In this document: positions 4,867 to 7,057 of the stretch, one piece after another
Position numbering within the stretch: position 1 is the first letter of the stretch
How the letters are laid out: every line of letters begins with the position of its first letter
Assembly (NCBI GenBank): GCA_018064575.1
Contig: JAGHUZ010000246.1
Coordinates: 1 to 7,057, forward strand
Reading direction: 5' to 3'
Length of the DNA stretch: 7,057 nt
Origin: Candidatus Minthomonas equi
GTDB lineage: Bacteria; Bacteroidota; Bacteroidia; Bacteroidales; UBA932
Notes under the pieces: model-generated
Seen by the model: the letters and a program-made list of their open reading frames with translations, nothing else
Database searches by the model: none
Told to the model about the DNA's origin: nothing
Translations under genes and position numbers: made by a program

Positions 4867-6804
4867 ATGATGAAGGGAAGAAATGAGGCGGAGAGGAAAA
4901 TAAGACAGAGGACTGCACTCATCCGGGTGGCAGTCCTCCTGCTTTTTGTCCTGTCCCATCCGGGCAATGCCCGTTCGCAGGACTTGCCACCGGCTGTGGT
5001 GGCTCTGCTGGAACAATTGGGTGAAAATGGGGAATCAAATGCCGAAGAACTGACGGAGCAGCTTTGTGCCCTGATGGAGCATCCCCTGAATATCAATGTG
5101 GCGACTGAGGATGAATTGAGGTCTCTTTTGTGCCTGACAACATTCCAAGTGGCCAGCCTGCTGGAATACAGGCAGGTGAATGGGGAAATTCTTTCACTTG
5201 GGGAACTTGCACTGGTGGACGGTTTCAATACAGTGACGGTGGAAGTCATCTCTCCGCTGATTACCGTCAGTGGAGAATTGCCGCAGGCTGAAAAGAAAAA
5301 AAGAGTATGGACCAGAATAAGGGGACGGTATTCGTTCCCGGATTATGGATATCTTCGATACAAAGGGGAGTGGGGGGAACATCTCGAGTGGGGGATGACC
5401 GCGGAGCAGGATGCTGGGGAACGGAGCTTTTATCCCGATTTCCTGTCCTTTCATATAACGGCCTCGAATCTGCCTCTGATGCGCCGTGGACACTTCCCTG
5501 TGGTTCTGAAGCGTGCGGTGGCAGGAGATTATTCGGTCAGACTCGGACAGGGACTTACTGCCTGGAACGGATTTTCGTTTTCAGTTATGGGAGTTCCGTC
5601 TTCCATAATCAGGAATCCGGGCAGCATTACACCATATTCTTCTACAACGGAACAGAATTTCTGCAGAGGCGCCGGTTTTACCATCTCCTTCGGAAAACGT
5701 TTTGAATTTACTGCGTTCTATTCGGATAATGCAGTGGATGCCCGATGTGATTCGGTGTATTATTATACGAGACCTGATGACGGCAAGCATATTACAGAGA
5801 CTCAAGTGGATGCCAGATACGGAATGAGGGAACGGATGGCCGGTGGCGCTCTTATATGGAAGTCTTCAAAATTCAAGATGGGGCTGAATGGAGTGACATA
5901 TTCCTTCGACCATAAGGATGGACGCAAGAAGCATTCGTATGACATTCTTCAGAAATATGACGGATGGTGGAGCAATTGGTCAATGGATATTTTGGTGCCG
6001 GTAAGAATCGGAAGAACCTATGGGAGACTTTTCGCTGAAGGTGCCGTGGATGCAGCGATGCATCCCGCTTTTCTGGGCGGCGGGACTTTTTCGTTCACAC
6101 ATTTTCTTGAATGTTCTTTCTTGGCACGCCATTATCCTCAGGACTATATAGCTCCTCACAGCGGTGCATATACCTCCTCCTCCGGATGTTATAATGAACA
6201 CGGCGCACTCGTTAACGTGAAATGGAATGCATTGCGCGATTTTACCCTGACCGGAATGGCTGACCTGGCGTATCATCCCATCGAACGCTATGGCATCGAA
6301 GCCGGCTCTAGGACATTGAAAATCAAGGCGGAGGGGGAGTGGAAGGTAAGTCGCTCCAACACTCTTTCACTGCTGTGCGCTTTATATCGGAAGAATTATA
6401 TTGAAAATATTAAATATACTGCCCGTCTGAGTTACGCAGGACACTTCGATACCGGTTTTTCCACCTCCTCCAGAGCGGAGATGTCTGTATTGGGAAAAGC
6501 CGGTTTTCTCGTGTATCAGGAAGTCGGGTATGCCGCCCCTTCGGGAGCATGGAATCTGTATCTGCGCGGGAGTGCATTTCATGTGGATGAATGGGAAAAT
6601 AGAATTTACTGTTATGAAAGGGATTTGTATGGTACATTTTCTGTCCCGTCAATTTACGGAAGGGGGTATAGTGTGTATCTTTTCGGTACGGTGCATCCTC
6701 TCGAATGGTTGAAAGTATCTTTGAAAACTTCCTGGACCTCCTATCCCGGTGATTCGGAGAGAAACAAGTTCGTCCTTAAAATGATGCTGGATGTGAAGTT
6801 CTGA
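4867..6804 (+). CDS. Exported helix-hairpin-helix protein with probable outer-membrane beta-barrel
   Basis: This 645-residue protein is of unknown function. A basic N-region of about 20 residues (KGRNEAERKIRQRTALIR) precedes the hydrophobic core VAVLLLFVLS (21-30), and cleavage probably falls before Q38 (NARS/QD). Residues 73-133 form a ComEA-like helix-hairpin-helix module: PLNINVATEDELRSLL, then LLEYRQVNGEILSLGELALV. In soluble proteins this fold binds DNA backbone non-specifically. From about 146 onward the protein is rich in alternating aromatic/polar strands. It carries motifs I recall from Bacteroidota HHH-barrel homologues: EQDAGERSFYPDFLSF (180-195) and GDYSVRLGQGLTAWNGF (220-236). 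It ends in KMMLDVKF, with a C-terminal phenylalanine typical of outer-membrane barrels. The start is ATGATG, so 4870 is equally possible. It follows purE by 26 bases with no obvious terminator between, so co-transcription is possible although the roles look unrelated. The domain layout is seen; an envelope DNA-handling role is only inference. Confidence 0.82.
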   Translation: MMKGRNEAERKIRQRTALIRVAVLLLFVLSHPGNARSQDLPPAVVALLEQLGENGESNAEELTEQLCALMEHPLNINVATEDELRSLLCLTTFQVASLLEYRQVNGEILSLGELALVDGFNTVTVEVISPLITVSGELPQAEKKKRVWTRIRGRYSFPDYGYLRYKGEWGEHLEWGMTAEQDAGERSFYPDFLSFHITASNLPLMRRGHFPVVLKRAVAGDYSVRLGQGLTAWNGFSFSVMGVPSSIIRNPGSITPYSSTTEQNFCRGAGFTISFGKRFEFTAFYSDNAVDARCDSVYYYTRPDDGKHITETQVDARYGMRERMAGGALIWKSSKFKMGLNGVTYSFDHKDGRKKHSYDILQKYDGWWSNWSMDILVPVRIGRTYGRLFAEGAVDAAMHPAFLGGGTFSFTHFLECSFLARHYPQDYIAPHSGAYTSSSGCYNEHGALVNVKWNALRDFTLTGMADLAYHPIERYGIEAGSRTLKIKAEGEWKVSRSNTLSLLCALYRKNYIENIKYTARLSYAGHFDTGFSTSSRAEMSVLGKAGFLVYQEVGYAAPSGAWNLYLRGSAFHVDEWENRIYCYERDLYGTFSVPSIYGRGYSVYLFGTVHPLEWLKVSLKTSWTSYPGDSERNKFVLKMMLDVKF

Positions 6805-6808
6805 TGTG

Positions 6809-7057
6809 TCAGGGATGTAGGGAAATCAATTCGTACATCCGGTCACGGTATTGAGCCGCAGAGGTGAAGTCCAGTTCCTGTGCCGCTTTTTCCATCATTT
6901 GTCTCATATTGTCTATGGCCCTGGCCAGTTCTTTAGGAGACATTTTCGAGATGACAGGGTCTTCTGCCAGAGTGCGACTGCGTCTTTGGCCGTTGAGGGA
7001 ATCATAACCGTCGGTGATGAGTCTGGCATCCAAGGCGTTTCTGGTGTTGTTATGTAC
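6809..7057 (-). CDS. uvrB: UvrB C-terminal end with UVR domain (start outside window)
   Basis: The C-terminal 82 residues are visible and the frame is open through the right edge; the TTG at 7033 is an internal leucine codon, not a start. The recognisable part is the UVR domain: LAEDPVISKMSPKELARAID, then MRQMMEKAAQELDFTSAAQY and RDRMYEL. This matches the C-terminal module through which UvrB contacts UvrC in nucleotide excision repair. UVR domains also occur in UvrC, ClpC and McsA, but UvrB is the one that combines a C-terminal UVR with a preceding ADPxxxxM-type linker, so UvrB is the best call. The linker HNNTRNALDARLITDGYDSL, just before it, is not one I recognise. The helicase motifs lie outside the window. 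The stop is 4 bases from the stop of the converging barrel gene, leaving no room for a separate terminator. Confidence 0.8.
   Translation of the reverse strand, partial: VHNNTRNALDARLITDGYDSLNGQRRSRTLAEDPVISKMSPKELARAIDNMRQMMEKAAQELDFTSAAQYRDRMYELISLHP

Noticed and set aside
4439..5249. Long open frames on the - strand opposite purE and the barrel gene
   Set aside because: They are shadows of the + strand genes: odd composition, no recognisable domains, and the + strand frames have clear family motifs.
6211..6224. ACGTGAAA (6215-6222), resembling half of a parS site, in a window carrying parB
   Set aside because: Only about 11 of 16 positions fit the TGTTTCACGTGAAACA consensus and the left half is not palindromic. 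It lies inside the barrel coding sequence, so it is probably chance.

Overview
The window looks like a chromosomal segment from a member of the Bacteroidota, most likely order Bacteroidales. Four things point there. A ParB gene is followed directly by a DUF5683 gene and an MltD-type lytic transglycosylase gene. Start codons lack recognisable Shine-Dalgarno sequences. The hpt/purE gap contains matches to the Bacteroidetes -7 promoter element TAnnTTTG. All three exported proteins have a glutamine directly after the predicted signal-peptidase site. Genus and species cannot be set from the sequence alone.

Layout. (1) 1-3066, + strand: the 3' half of parB, a DUF5683 membrane protein that overlaps parB by 8 bases, and an MltD-like murein transglycosylase with two LysM domains 6 bases further on. 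These form one co-directional operon that begins outside the window. (2) 3118-4280, - strand: hpt then adk, a purine salvage/nucleotide pair ending in an intrinsic terminator that lies partly inside the 3' end of the transglycosylase gene. (3) 4281-4327: a 47-base divergent promoter region with two facing -7 elements. (4) 4328-6804, + strand: purE (de novo purine synthesis), then a 645-residue exported protein with a ComEA-like helix-hairpin-helix domain joined to a probable outer-membrane beta-barrel. (5) 6809-7057, - strand: the C-terminal end of a UVR-domain protein, most probably UvrB, cut by the window edge and converging on the barrel gene with a 4-base gap.

Functionally, the left block links chromosome segregation (ParB) with cell-envelope proteins (DUF5683, MltD). 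The middle block groups three purine-nucleotide enzymes around one shared regulatory gap: Hpt makes IMP/GMP from bases, PurE acts in de novo IMP synthesis, and Adk interconverts adenylates. The right block holds an uncharacterised HHH-barrel protein beside a DNA-repair gene.

The window is dense: no gene-free stretch exceeds about 50 bases, and I see no RNA gene, mobile element or CRISPR array. Most of it is ordinary core genome. I do not see a clearly new multi-gene system. The items most worth a second look are the HHH-barrel protein, the symmetric promoter, the duplicated DUF5683 unit and the terminator embedded in a coding sequence.
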